DNA of 34,787 nucleotides, taken from Methylobacterium aquaticum. Its GTDB lineage: Bacteria; Pseudomonadota; Alphaproteobacteria; Rhizobiales; Beijerinckiaceae. Location of the stretch: the NCBI RefSeq assembly GCF_001043915.1, contig NZ_LABX01000001.1:1-34787 (forward strand). Direction: 5' to 3'. A model generated the notes under the pieces. The model was not told the DNA's origin and did not search any database. It saw only the letters and a list, made by a program, of their open reading frames with translations. Made by a program: the position numbers and the translations under genes. Below, piece after piece: positions 1-7,548 of the stretch (position 1 is its first letter; the number at the start of each line of letters is the position of its first letter).

Positions 1-107
1 CCTAAGCAGGCTTGCGTTGGCAGGCCAACGCTTCGCCCGCTTAGGTTCTTGTTTTGTCGCAGATTTTTATCGCCGAACCGGTAACCACCTCGGCGAAATC
101 TGCTTAG
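1..107 (-). repeat. Dispersed repeat family 1, copy A
   Basis: A copy, in reverse orientation, of a roughly 107-bp element also present at 9502-9606 and 32680-32787. Its outer ends are inverted repeats (CCTAAGCAG at the left, CTGCTTAG at the right). It contains an 8-bp perfect stem with a 2-nt loop near the left end (GCGTTGGC/GCCAACGC, about 24-41) and the shared core with CCGGTTCGGCG read on the minus strand. The copy runs to the window edge, so it may extend further. The right end abuts, and supplies the TAA stop codon of, the prolyl-tRNA editing gene. No coding potential was seen. The identity of the three copies is seen directly; mobility is inferred. Confidence 0.85.
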
Positions 108-640
108 CTTGCCGCCGACTCCGCCTCGGCGTCCCCGGGCGGCTCCGGCAGCGCCATCACCCGGGGCGGATGCCCGGTCGCGTCGAGGAAGCGGATCAGG
201 CCGCCCGGCGCGACCGCCGTGGTGGCGCCGTTGTGGAGCGGGTGAAAATTGACCGGGTCGTGCGCCATCAGCCCGGCATCGAGGATCACCGCGACGGTGC
301 CGTCGCGGTCGTTGATGAGCCCGAACGGCGTCACCGAGCCGGGACGGACGCCGAGCCGCTCGTAGAGCAGCTCGGCCGAGCCGAAGGACAGCCGGCCGGA
401 GGCGCCGAGCGGCTCGTGCAGGCGCTTGAGGTCGATCCGCGCCTCGGCCTCGGCGACGACGAGGAACAGCCGGCCCTTCTTGTCCTTGAGGAACAGGTTC
501 TTCGAGTGTCCGCCCGGCATCCCGGCCTTGAGGTCGCGGGATTCCGCCACCGTGTGCACGGGCACGTGCTCCACGGTGGCGTGGGCGATGCCGAGTTCGT
601 CGAGGAGGGCGAACAGCTCCTGCGGGGTCGCCACGCTCAT
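104..640 (-). CDS. Prolyl-tRNA editing protein (ProX/YbaK family, Ala-tRNA(Pro) deacylase)
   Basis: A 178-residue free-standing editing domain of the YbaK/ProRS-INS superfamily. Such proteins hydrolyse Ala-tRNA(Pro) made in error by a prolyl-tRNA synthetase that lacks its own editing domain, which is the usual situation in alphaproteobacteria. Visible family signatures are GHSKNLFLKDKK at residues 44-55 (the conserved lysine of the active-site region), VTPFGLIND at 103-111 and NFHPLHN at 131-137. Length is normal for the ProX (ProXp-ala) group, which is longer than YbaK proper by its N-terminal part. The ATG overlaps the stop of the dehydratase gene upstream by 4 nt, implying translational coupling. 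The C-terminal tail is acidic and alanine-rich and ends in a TAA that lies inside repeat copy A, so the natural end may have been altered. Assignment to the family is secure; the exact tRNA substrate is inferred from the family. Confidence 0.9.
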   Translation of the reverse strand: MSVATPQELFALLDELGIAHATVEHVPVHTVAESRDLKAGMPGGHSKNLFLKDKKGRLFLVVAEAEARIDLKRLHEPLGASGRLSFGSAELLYERLGVRPGSVTPFGLINDRDGTVAVILDAGLMAHDPVNFHPLHNGATTAVAPGGLIRFLDATGHPPRVMALPEPPGDAEAESAAS

Positions 641-1593
641 GCGGCGAGATGCCGGGCGAGCGCCGCCGGGTCGACATTGCCGCCCGACAGGATCACGCCG
701 ACGCGCTTCCCCTTCACCGGAACCGCGCCCTCGAAGGCGGCGGCCGCGGCGAGGCAGCCGGTCGGCTCGACCACGAGCTTCATCCGCTCGACGAAGAACC
801 GCATCGCGGCGACGAGCTGCGCATCCGTCACCGTGATGATGCCGGCAACCTCGCGCCGGATGATCGGGAAGGTGTGCTGGCCGAGATGCGTGGTGAGCGC
901 CCCATCGGCGATCGAGACCGGCACCGGGATCCGCACCACCTCGCCCTTGGCGAGCGATTGCTGGCCGTCATTGCCGGCCTGCGGCTCGACGCCCCAGATC
1001 GCGATCTCCGGCGACAGCGCCCGGGCCGCGAGGCACGAACCGGCAAGCAGCCCGCCGCCGCCGAGGCAGACGAGCAGCACGTCGAGGGGGCCGACCTCCT
1101 CGATCAGCTCCTTCACCGCCGTGCCCTGGCCGGCGATCACATCGGGATGGTCGTAAGGCGGGATCACCGACAGGCCGCGTTCCTCGGCGAGCCGCCGGCT
1201 CACCGCCTCGCGGTCCTCCTGGTAGCGATCGTAGGTGACGATCTCGGCGCCGTAGCCGCTTGTCGCCGCGACCTTGATGGCCGGCGCGTCGTGCGGCATC
1301 ACGATCACGGTCGGGACGCCCTGAAGGGCCCCCGCATAGGCGATCGCCTGGGCATGGTTGCCGGACGAGAAAGCCAGCACCCCGCGTCTGCGCTGCTCGG
1401 GCGAGAGCGCCGCGATGGCGTTGCAGGCGCCCCGGAACTTGAAGGCGCCGGCCCGTTGCAGCGGCTCGGCCTTGAAGAACAGGGAGGCGCCCGTCCGTGC
1501 ATCCGCGGTGCGGGAGGTGAGCACCGGGGTGCGGTGGGCGATGCCGTCGATCCGGCCGGCAGCGGCCTCGACGTCGACGAAAGAGACGCTCAT
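637..1593 (-). CDS. PLP-dependent threonine/serine dehydratase
   Basis: A 318-residue fold-type II PLP enzyme. The Schiff-base lysine is K52 in AFKFRGA, the phosphate-binding glycine loop GGGG is near residue 179, and the substrate-binding SSGNHAQ motif is near residues 75-81. There is no C-terminal ACT-type regulatory domain, so it resembles the catabolic TdcB, serine racemase and 3-hydroxyaspartate dehydratase group rather than biosynthetic IlvA (about 500 residues). It likely deaminates L-threonine or L-serine to 2-oxobutyrate or pyruvate in the cytoplasm; the precise substrate cannot be read from sequence. It lies 1 nt downstream of the enoyl-CoA hydratase stop and overlaps the next gene by 4 nt, so the three genes look like one transcript. 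Confidence 0.9.
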   Translation of the reverse strand: MSVSFVDVEAAAGRIDGIAHRTPVLTSRTADARTGASLFFKAEPLQRAGAFKFRGACNAIAALSPEQRRRGVLAFSSGNHAQAIAYAGALQGVPTVIVMPHDAPAIKVAATSGYGAEIVTYDRYQEDREAVSRRLAEERGLSVIPPYDHPDVIAGQGTAVKELIEEVGPLDVLLVCLGGGGLLAGSCLAARALSPEIAIWGVEPQAGNDGQQSLAKGEVVRIPVPVSIADGALTTHLGQHTFPIIRREVAGIITVTDAQLVAAMRFFVERMKLVVEPTGCLAAAAAFEGAVPVKGKRVGVILSGGNVDPAALARHLAA

Positions 1594-1594
1594 G

Positions 1595-2368
1595 TCAGCG
1601 GTTCTCGAAGTTGGGCTTACGCTTCTCGACGAAGGCCGTCATGCCTTCCTTCTGGTCGTGGGTGGCGAAGAGCCCGTAGAACACCCGGCGCTCGTAGCGG
1701 ATGCCCTCGGTCAGCGTGGTCTCGAAGGCACGGTCGATGCTCTCCTTGGCGACCATCACGGCGGGCAGCGACATCGACGCGATGGTCTCGGCCGCCTTCA
1801 TGGCTTCATCCAGGAGGTCGGCGGCGGGGACGACGCGGGCGACGAGGCCGGCGCGCTCGGCTTCCGCCGCGTCCATCATCCGCCCGGTGAGGCAGAGTTC
1901 CATCGCCTTGGCCTTGCCGACCGCGCGGGTCAGGCGCTGGGTCCCGCCGGCCCCCGGGATGACGCCGAGCTTGATCTCGGGCTGGCCGAACTTGGCAGTG
2001 TCGGCGGCCAGGATGAAATCGCACATCAGCGCCAGCTCGCAGCCGCCGCCGAGCGCATAGCCCGCCACCGCGGCGATGATCGGCTTGCGGCGCCGGCCGA
2101 CCTTGTCCCACTCGCCGAACGGATCGGCCATGTAGAATTCCGGATGGGTGCGGTCCTGCATCTCGCGGATATCGGCCCCGGCGGCGAACGCCTTCTCGGA
2201 GCCGGTGATGACGATGCAGCCGATGCCGTCTTCGCGCTCATAGCCGTCGAGGGCGTGGTTCAATTCGGCGATCAGCGCGTTGCACAGGGCGTTCAGCGCC
2301 GCCGGACGGTGCAGGGTGACGAGCGCCACCCGCCCGCGGGTCTCGACCCGGATGTTCTCGTAGTCCAC
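1595..2368 (-). CDS. Enoyl-CoA hydratase (crotonase family)
   Basis: A 257-residue crotonase-fold protein, very close in motif content to short-chain enoyl-CoA hydratase (mitochondrial ECHS1 type). The oxyanion-hole segment AAGADI (about 62-67) and the [11 protein letters not shown] segment are intact. Both catalytic glutamates expected of a true hydratase are present: E111 in GGGCE and E131 in FGQPEI. The PGAGGTQRL signature follows at 138-146. It should hydrate trans-2-enoyl-CoA in beta-oxidation or short-chain acyl-CoA turnover (for example the crotonyl-CoA step in PHB or ethylmalonyl-CoA-linked metabolism); the pathway is inferred. It is the first gene of a tightly packed minus-strand group with the dehydratase and tRNA-editing gene. 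Confidence 0.93.
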   Translation of the reverse strand: MDYENIRVETRGRVALVTLHRPAALNALCNALIAELNHALDGYEREDGIGCIVITGSEKAFAAGADIREMQDRTHPEFYMADPFGEWDKVGRRRKPIIAAVAGYALGGGCELALMCDFILAADTAKFGQPEIKLGVIPGAGGTQRLTRAVGKAKAMELCLTGRMMDAAEAERAGLVARVVPAADLLDEAMKAAETIASMSLPAVMVAKESIDRAFETTLTEGIRYERRVFYGLFATHDQKEGMTAFVEKRKPNFENR

Positions 2369-2429
2369 GGCGTTCTCCCGATCGTCTCTCCCGCTTGGCT
2401 AGGGGAGGGAAAGGCGAGGTGCAAGCGCC

Positions 2430-3170
2430 TCACGCGGGTGGCGGCGGGTCGGGCGCCTCCACCACCTCCTGCCTCTGGAGCTGGAGGGCGACGAACCAGC
2501 ACAGCGACGCCCAGGCGGCGCCGATGCACCAGCCGGCCAGCACGTCGCTCGGCCAATGCACCCCGAGATAGATCCGGCTGATCCCGACGAGGAGCGTGGT
2601 GACGACGCCGAGCCCCATCACGAAAGCCTTGACCTTGCGCGAGCGCTCGACCCGGGCAAGCAGGATCGCCAGCGTCAGGTAGGCGATCGCCGACAGCATG
2701 GCGTGGCCGCTCGGGAAGCTCGCCGTGAAGGTCTCCATGCCGTGCGGCACCAGATCCGGCCGCGGGCGGCGGAAGAACAGCTTCAGGCCCGTCGACAGCA
2801 ATTCGCCGCCGCCGATCGCGATCACCACGAACAGGGCGGCGCGCCGCCGCGCGGTGATCGCCAGATAGAGCACCACGCAGGCCGTGACGTAGACGATGCC
2901 GAACACGCTGCCGAAGGCGGTGATGTCGCGCATCGTCTCGGGCAGCCAGGACGGGCCGATCGGCTGGGCGAGGTCGCCCGGCACCCGGAGCGCCAGGAGC
3001 AGGCGGTCGTCGAAGCCGAACGAGCCCCCCTCGCGCACCTCGTCGGCGAGCTTCAGGAAGCCGAAGCCGAACAGGCTGACGGCGAGCAGCGAGGCGAGCG
3101 GCCCGATCTCGTTGAGCCGCAGGCGCAGCCACACCGCCATGGCGTGGCGCCGGAACGGAATCACGACCAT
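2430..3170 (-). CDS. PAP2-family membrane phosphatase
   Basis: A 246-residue integral membrane phosphatase of the PAP2 superfamily. All three signature motifs are visible: K130-x6-RP (KLFFRRPRP), PSGH at 153-156 with the general acid/base histidine, and SR-x5-H-x3-D at 198-209 (SRIYLGVHWPSD) with the nucleophilic histidine. Hydrophobic segments before, between and after the motifs fit six membrane spans with the active site on the periplasmic side. Likely substrates are phosphatidic acid, undecaprenyl pyrophosphate or similar lipid phosphates. The start is chosen at 3170 because its ATG overlaps the TGA of the upstream gene as TGATG; an in-frame start at 3209 would add 13 residues and a longer overlap. 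The C-terminus is proline-rich. Confidence 0.88.
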   Translation of the reverse strand: MVVIPFRRHAMAVWLRLRLNEIGPLASLLAVSLFGFGFLKLADEVREGGSFGFDDRLLLALRVPGDLAQPIGPSWLPETMRDITAFGSVFGIVYVTACVVLYLAITARRRAALFVVIAIGGGELLSTGLKLFFRRPRPDLVPHGMETFTASFPSGHAMLSAIAYLTLAILLARVERSRKVKAFVMGLGVVTTLLVGISRIYLGVHWPSDVLAGWCIGAAWASLCWFVALQLQRQEVVEAPDPPPPA

Positions 3171-3682
3171 CAGGCGCCCCCACACGGAAACCGGCCGCGT
3201 GCCTCCCACGGTCCGCCGAGATAGCGCCAGAGCAGGAGCCCGGTGCCGGTGATCGCGCGGGGCATGAAGGCGGCCTCCAGCTCGCGGTGCAGCGCCCGCG
3301 CCTCCTCGGGCGCGACCTTGTTCTGCACCGTGACATGCGGCCGGTAGCCCTGCCGGTCCTGCGCCGTCAACCAGGGTGAGAACGTGGCGGCGAGGCGCCC
3401 GCGCAGGGCCGACAGGCGTGGGGAATCGAGGGCGTAGGCGACGCCGCGGCCGATGACGCGCAGGCCCGCGACCCTGACCGGGATCGGCGCTTCCACCCGC
3501 ATCTCGGCGGCCAGCGTCTCGACGATGCCGCGCTCCTCCTCGCCCGGCAGGTGGTGGAACAGCGTGACATGGGCCGGAATCTTGTTGAGGGCCGGCGGGA
3601 AGTGGCGGCGGCGCTGGCCGTCGAACTCCGCGAAGGCGGCCTCATCGAGCTCCAGGGTGAGGATCAGGGGGTGGTGCGGCAT
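3170..3682 (-). CDS. 2'-5' RNA ligase/2H phosphoesterase family protein
   Basis: A 170-residue protein with the two H-x-T-x motifs that define 2H phosphoesterases: HVTL at residues 38-41 and HVTV at 116-119. Spacing and length fit the 2'-5' RNA ligase (LigT-like) branch that acts on 2',3'-cyclic phosphate or 2'-5' linked nucleotides. The biological substrate is unknown. It is distinct from the ThpR-type protein encoded at 19898-20446 in this window; sequence similarity outside the motifs is low. Its stop overlaps the start of the PAP2 gene (TGATG), so the two are likely co-translated. It diverges from the SGNH gene at 3768, with only 85 bp between the start codons. Confidence 0.82.
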   Translation of the reverse strand: MPHHPLILTLELDEAAFAEFDGQRRRHFPPALNKIPAHVTLFHHLPGEEERGIVETLAAEMRVEAPIPVRVAGLRVIGRGVAYALDSPRLSALRGRLAATFSPWLTAQDRQGYRPHVTVQNKVAPEEARALHRELEAAFMPRAITGTGLLLWRYLGGPWEARGRFPCGGA

Positions 3683-3767
3683 GTATCCGGCGAAATGGCG
3701 CAGGTGGCCTGATTGGCCAGGGCCGGTCGCGCTGTTCAGCTCGGGGACTTCCGGCTACACGCCGCCC

Positions 3768-4703
3768 ATGCGCGACAGCACCGACATGGTCCATCTTGGC
3801 CGGGACGGATGGCTTTTCCTCACCGGCGGCACCAACCGGGTGCGGCAGCAATACCGGGCGAGCCTGCCCGTCGCCTGGCGGCTGTGGCGCTGGCGCCGGT
3901 TGATCGAGGCCCGCACCGCGACGGCGGCAGCCCTGGGCCTGCGCGCCTTCCACGTCGTGGTGCCGGAGAAGCTGAGCGTCTACGACGACCGGCTGGACGG
4001 GCTCGCCCTCGATCCCGCCCTGTCGCCGGCCCGCCGCCTCGGCACGCGCCTCGCCCGCTCGCCCGCCGCCCGGGCCTGGATCGACCTCGTCGGCCCCTTG
4101 CGGGCGGCGCGCGACGCCGAGCCGCCGCTCTATCTGCGCACCGACACCCATTGGAGCCAGGAGGGCTGCCGCCTCGCCTATGGCGAGATCATGCGGGCGC
4201 TCGGTGCCGTGCCGCCGCCCGACCTCGCCGCGCGGCCTTTCACCGACCATGACGGGGTGCGCGACCTCGGCGCCAAGCTCGATCCGCCCTGGCGCGAGAC
4301 GATGCGGGTCTACGAGGTCCAGCGCGACGCCGTGCGGGTCTTCGCCAACCCGCTGGTTCTCGGCCACGAGGCGCGGGGGACGGCAGCCGATCTCCATGTC
4401 GGCGCCCACGTGGTGTTCCGCAACGAGAGCCCGGCCGCCGATCCCCGGACCTTGATGCTGTTCGGCGATTCCTGCTCGCATTTCCACCCGATCTTCCTGA
4501 CCGGGCTCCTGGCCGAGAGCTTTCGCGAGCTGCACTTCGTCTGGTCGTCGAATCTCGACTGGGACTACGTCGCGCGGGTGCGCCCGCACCTGCTCTTGGT
4601 CGAGGTGGCGGAACGCTTCCTCGCCAGGGTGCCGACCGATCGTTTCGACGTCGAGGCGACGGGAAGGCGGGGCCTCCCGTCCCGGGACGGGGCCGGGATC
4701 TGA
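3768..4703 (+). CDS. AlgJ/AlgX-like SGNH-fold protein (putative O-acetyltransferase)
   Basis: A 311-residue protein with the hallmarks of the AlgX/AlgJ SGNH-like domain: a GRDGWLFL motif near the N-terminus (11-18), TDTHWS at 125-130 containing the Asp-x-His pair, and GDSCS at 233-237 with the probable nucleophilic serine. In the family this domain moves acetyl groups onto exported polysaccharides such as alginate. Two things are unusual: no signal peptide or membrane anchor is seen ahead of the domain, and no alginate or acetylated-polysaccharide operon surrounds it. ATG 3768 is chosen because an earlier in-frame start would run into the divergent gene; an ATG at 3786 is also possible. The polysaccharide target is unknown, and an esterase role is equally compatible. 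Confidence 0.75.
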   Translation: MRDSTDMVHLGRDGWLFLTGGTNRVRQQYRASLPVAWRLWRWRRLIEARTATAAALGLRAFHVVVPEKLSVYDDRLDGLALDPALSPARRLGTRLARSPAARAWIDLVGPLRAARDAEPPLYLRTDTHWSQEGCRLAYGEIMRALGAVPPPDLAARPFTDHDGVRDLGAKLDPPWRETMRVYEVQRDAVRVFANPLVLGHEARGTAADLHVGAHVVFRNESPAADPRTLMLFGDSCSHFHPIFLTGLLAESFRELHFVWSSNLDWDYVARVRPHLLLVEVAERFLARVPTDRFDVEATGRRGLPSRDGAGI

Positions 4704-4765
4704 GCGCCGGCCATTGCGGCGGGGCGGGGCCGCCCCACCTTCGGCCGGACGGTGAGGAGGATGCG

Positions 4766-5743
4766 ATGGGACTTCTGGTCGACGGCGTCTGGCACGACCA
4801 CTGGTACGACACCAAGGAGACCGGCGGGCGCTTCGTGCGCAAGGACGCGGCCTTCCGCAACTGGGTCACGGCTGATGGCAGCGCAGGCCCGAGCGGAGAG
4901 GGCGGCTTTCCGGCTGACGCCGGCCGCTACCACCTCTACGTCTCGCTCGCTTGCCCGTGGGCGCACCGCACCCTGATCGTGCGGGCCCTGAAGGGGCTCG
5001 ACGATGCGATCTCGGTTTCGGTGGTCGATCCCCATATGGGCCGCGAGGGCTGGGTGTTCGGCGACAGCCCGGGTGCCGGGCCCGACACGGTCAACGGCGC
5101 GACCCGGCTCTACGAGGTCTACCTCAAGGCCGACCCGCATTACACCGGCCGGGTCACCGTCCCGGTCCTGTGGGACAAGGTCCGGGGCACGATCGTGTCG
5201 AACGAATCGGCCGAGATCATCCGGATGCTGAACGGCGCCTTCGGCGGCCGCGGCCCGGACCTCTACCCGGAGGATCTGGCGCCCGAGATCGACGCCGTCA
5301 ACGCAAGGGTCTACGACCGGGTCAACAACGGCGTCTACAAGGCCGGCTTCGCGACCAGCCAGGACGCCTACGAGGAGGCGGTGACGGCGCTGTTCGAGGA
5401 ACTCGACGCCCTCGATGCCCGCCTCGACCGCTCGCGCTACCTGATGGGTGACCGGCTGACCGAGGCCGACATCCGGCTGTTCACCACGCTGGTGCGGTTC
5501 GATCCGGTCTATGTCGGTCACTTCAAGTGCAACCTGCGCCGCATCGCCGACTACCCGAACCTCGCGCCCTATCTGCGCGATCTCTACCAGACGCCCGGCA
5601 TCGCCCCGACGGTGAACCTCACCCACATCAAGCGGCACTATTACGAGAGCCACCCGACGATCAACCCGACCGGGATCGTGCCGGTAGGGCCGGTGCTGGA
5701 TGACGAGGCGCCGCATGGACGGGCGGAGCGGTTCAGGGCCTGA
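4766..5743 (+). CDS. yqjG: Glutathionyl-hydroquinone reductase (Xi-class glutathione S-transferase)
   Basis: A 325-residue member of the YqjG/EcfG/PcpF family. The signature CPWAHR places the catalytic cysteine at C63, followed by the thioredoxin-like segment with VPVLWD and the SNESAEI glutathione-binding loop, then an all-helical C-terminal domain. These enzymes reduce S-glutathionyl-hydroquinones to hydroquinones with a second glutathione, in the cytoplasm. Length is typical for the family. The start is supported by a strong Shine-Dalgarno sequence (GGTGAGGAGG, about 4751-4760) just upstream. It stands 62 bp after the SGNH gene on the same strand; no functional link to that gene is evident. 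Confidence 0.92.
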   Translation: MGLLVDGVWHDHWYDTKETGGRFVRKDAAFRNWVTADGSAGPSGEGGFPADAGRYHLYVSLACPWAHRTLIVRALKGLDDAISVSVVDPHMGREGWVFGDSPGAGPDTVNGATRLYEVYLKADPHYTGRVTVPVLWDKVRGTIVSNESAEIIRMLNGAFGGRGPDLYPEDLAPEIDAVNARVYDRVNNGVYKAGFATSQDAYEEAVTALFEELDALDARLDRSRYLMGDRLTEADIRLFTTLVRFDPVYVGHFKCNLRRIADYPNLAPYLRDLYQTPGIAPTVNLTHIKRHYYESHPTINPTGIVPVGPVLDDEAPHGRAERFRA

Positions 5744-5796
5744 CCGGCAACGAGCCGCGCGGTGACCACCTCACGGGGCCATCTCCGACAGCGGGG

Positions 5797-7239
5797 TCAC
5801 GCCGTCGCCGAAAACACATCCGGCAGCGACGGCAGCCGCTGCCGCAACCGCAAGAGCGCGATGGTCTCGATCTCGGCGAGCGCCCGGGCCCGCTCCTCCT
5901 CGGGCGGGTTGTCCAGGCGCTCGGCGAGTTGCGCGAGAATCTCGTCCGGCCCCTTGCCCCGCACCGCCATCACGAACGGGAAGCCGTGGCGGGTGCGGTA
6001 GCGCTCGTTGAGGTCGAGGAAGCGGGCGCGGCCCTCCCCGTCGAGGGCGTCGAGGCCGGCCGCAGCCTGCTCGGCGCGGGAGTCGGGCGCGAGGTCGGCC
6101 GCTGCCACCCGGCCGGCGAGGTCGGGATGGGCGCGGATCAGCGCCAGCTGCCGCTCCGGATCGGCCGCCCGCATCACCGCGACCATCGCGGCATGGAGCC
6201 CGTCGGCCGTGTCCTGCATGGCCGAGAATCCGGTGGCGTGGGCGGCCTCGGCCACCCAGGGCGAGTGCTCGAACACGTCGCCGAAACCTTCCACGAACAG
6301 CGCGCGGCCCATCCGGCTCGGGGTCAGGCCGGCCGGCGCGTGGGTCCTGGCCCAGTGCCGGGCGATGTCGATGCGCCGTGTCACCCACACATCCGCGTGG
6401 GCGGCGACATGGTCGAGGAAGCGGGCGAGCGCCGCGATCCGGCCCGGACGGCCGACGAGGCGGCAATGCAGGCCGATCGACAGCATCCGGGGCGTCTCGG
6501 CACCCTCGGCATAGAGCATGTCGAAGGAATCGCGCAGGTAGGCGAAGAATTGGTCGCCCGCATTGAAGCCCTGCGGCGTGGCGAACCGCATGTCGTTGGC
6601 ATCGAGGGTGTAGGGCACCACCAATTGCGGGGCGCGAGGCCCCTCGACCCAGTAGGGCAGGTCGTCGGCGTAGGAATCGGCCGAGTAGAGGAAGCCGCCC
6701 TCCTCCATCACCAACTTCAGAGTGTTCTCCGAGGTCCGGCCCGTGTACCAGCCGAGGGGGCGCTCGCCGGTGACCTCGGTGTGGATCCGGATCGCCTCGT
6801 TCATATGGGCCTTCTCCTCCTCGTAGGAGAAGTCGCGGTAGTCGATCCACTTGAGGCCGTGGCAGGCGATCTCCCAGCCGGCCTCGCGCATGGCGGCGAC
6901 CGCTTCGGGATTGCGCTGGAGGGCGGTGGCGACGCCGTAGACCGTCACCGGCAGGTTGCGGGTGGTGAACAGCCGGTGCAGGCGCCAGAAGCCGACCCGC
7001 GACCCGTACTCGTAGATCGATTCCATGCTCATGTGGCGCTGGCCCGGCCAGGCTTGCGCGCCGACGATCTCCGACAGGAACGCCTCCGAGGCCCGGTCGC
7101 CGTGGAGCAGGCAGTTCTCGCCACCCTCCTCGTAGTTGATGACGAACTGCACCGCGATGCGGGCCCCGTCCGGCCATTGCGCGTGGGGCGGGGTGCGGCC
7201 GTAGCCGACGAGGTCGCGGGGGTAGGGGGAGTCTGTCAT
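5797..7239 (-). CDS. puuE: Bifunctional allantoinase PuuE / OHCU decarboxylase UraD
   Basis: A 480-residue fusion of two purine-degradation enzymes. Residues 1 to about 305 are a polysaccharide-deacetylase-fold allantoinase of the PuuE type (RIAVQFVINYEEGGE near 27-41, GWEIACHGLKWID near 121-133, IGLHCRLVGRPGR near 255-267). Residues about 310-480 are UraD, 2-oxo-4-hydroxy-4-carboxy-5-ureidoimidazoline decarboxylase: FEHSPWVAE at 323-331 with the catalytic histidine, HPDLAG at 371-376 and S-x2-EQ near 387-391. UraD makes (S)-allantoin and PuuE opens it to allantoate, so the fusion joins consecutive steps of urate breakdown. The start at 7239 (MTDSPYP) fits the normal PuuE N-terminus; the frame upstream is open only through repeat DNA. 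No other ureide gene is present nearby. Confidence 0.93.
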   Translation of the reverse strand: MTDSPYPRDLVGYGRTPPHAQWPDGARIAVQFVINYEEGGENCLLHGDRASEAFLSEIVGAQAWPGQRHMSMESIYEYGSRVGFWRLHRLFTTRNLPVTVYGVATALQRNPEAVAAMREAGWEIACHGLKWIDYRDFSYEEEKAHMNEAIRIHTEVTGERPLGWYTGRTSENTLKLVMEEGGFLYSADSYADDLPYWVEGPRAPQLVVPYTLDANDMRFATPQGFNAGDQFFAYLRDSFDMLYAEGAETPRMLSIGLHCRLVGRPGRIAALARFLDHVAAHADVWVTRRIDIARHWARTHAPAGLTPSRMGRALFVEGFGDVFEHSPWVAEAAHATGFSAMQDTADGLHAAMVAVMRAADPERQLALIRAHPDLAGRVAAADLAPDSRAEQAAAGLDALDGEGRARFLDLNERYRTRHGFPFVMAVRGKGPDEILAQLAERLDNPPEEERARALAEIETIALLRLRQRLPSLPDVFSATA

Positions 7240-7296
7240 GGGCAGGGTCCGGTGAAGGCCGACATGGCTCCTGCGGTGTCGAGGCTGCCGCGGGAT

Positions 7297-7445
7297 CCCC
7301 TCTCCCGTGTGGGAGAGGGGGCGGGGTGAGGGTGGAGACGGTCCCGAGGCTCGCTCAAGCCGTCCCGATGCCAGCATCACGCTCAGCGCGCCATACTGAA
7401 GCGTGTCACCCTCACCCCTGGCCCCTCTCCCACACGGGAGAGGGG
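7297..7445. repeat. Nested inverted repeat with two identical-stem hairpins
   Basis: Two perfect 10-bp-stem hairpins with tetraloops (CCCCTCTCCC-gtgt-GGGAGAGGGG at 7297-7320, and the same stem with loop acac at 7422-7445) bracket an inner inverted repeat (GGGTGAGGGTG at 7325-7335, CACCCTCACCC at 7408-7418). The whole forms one large nested palindrome in the 309-bp stretch between the puuE-uraD start and the glycosyltransferase stop. This is typical of REP/BIME-like intergenic elements in GC-rich alphaproteobacteria. It could also act as a transcription barrier for the glycosyltransferase transcript. Nothing else recognisable lies in the stretch. Confidence 0.8.
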
Positions 7446-7548
7446 GGAGAGCGCTCTCGTCCGCGGCGGAGCAATGAGGACCGCGTGGAAATCGTGCCGC
7501 AACCTTAGCCGTGCGGCAGCGCCGGCGCAAAACCGCGCCGGCTTGTCA

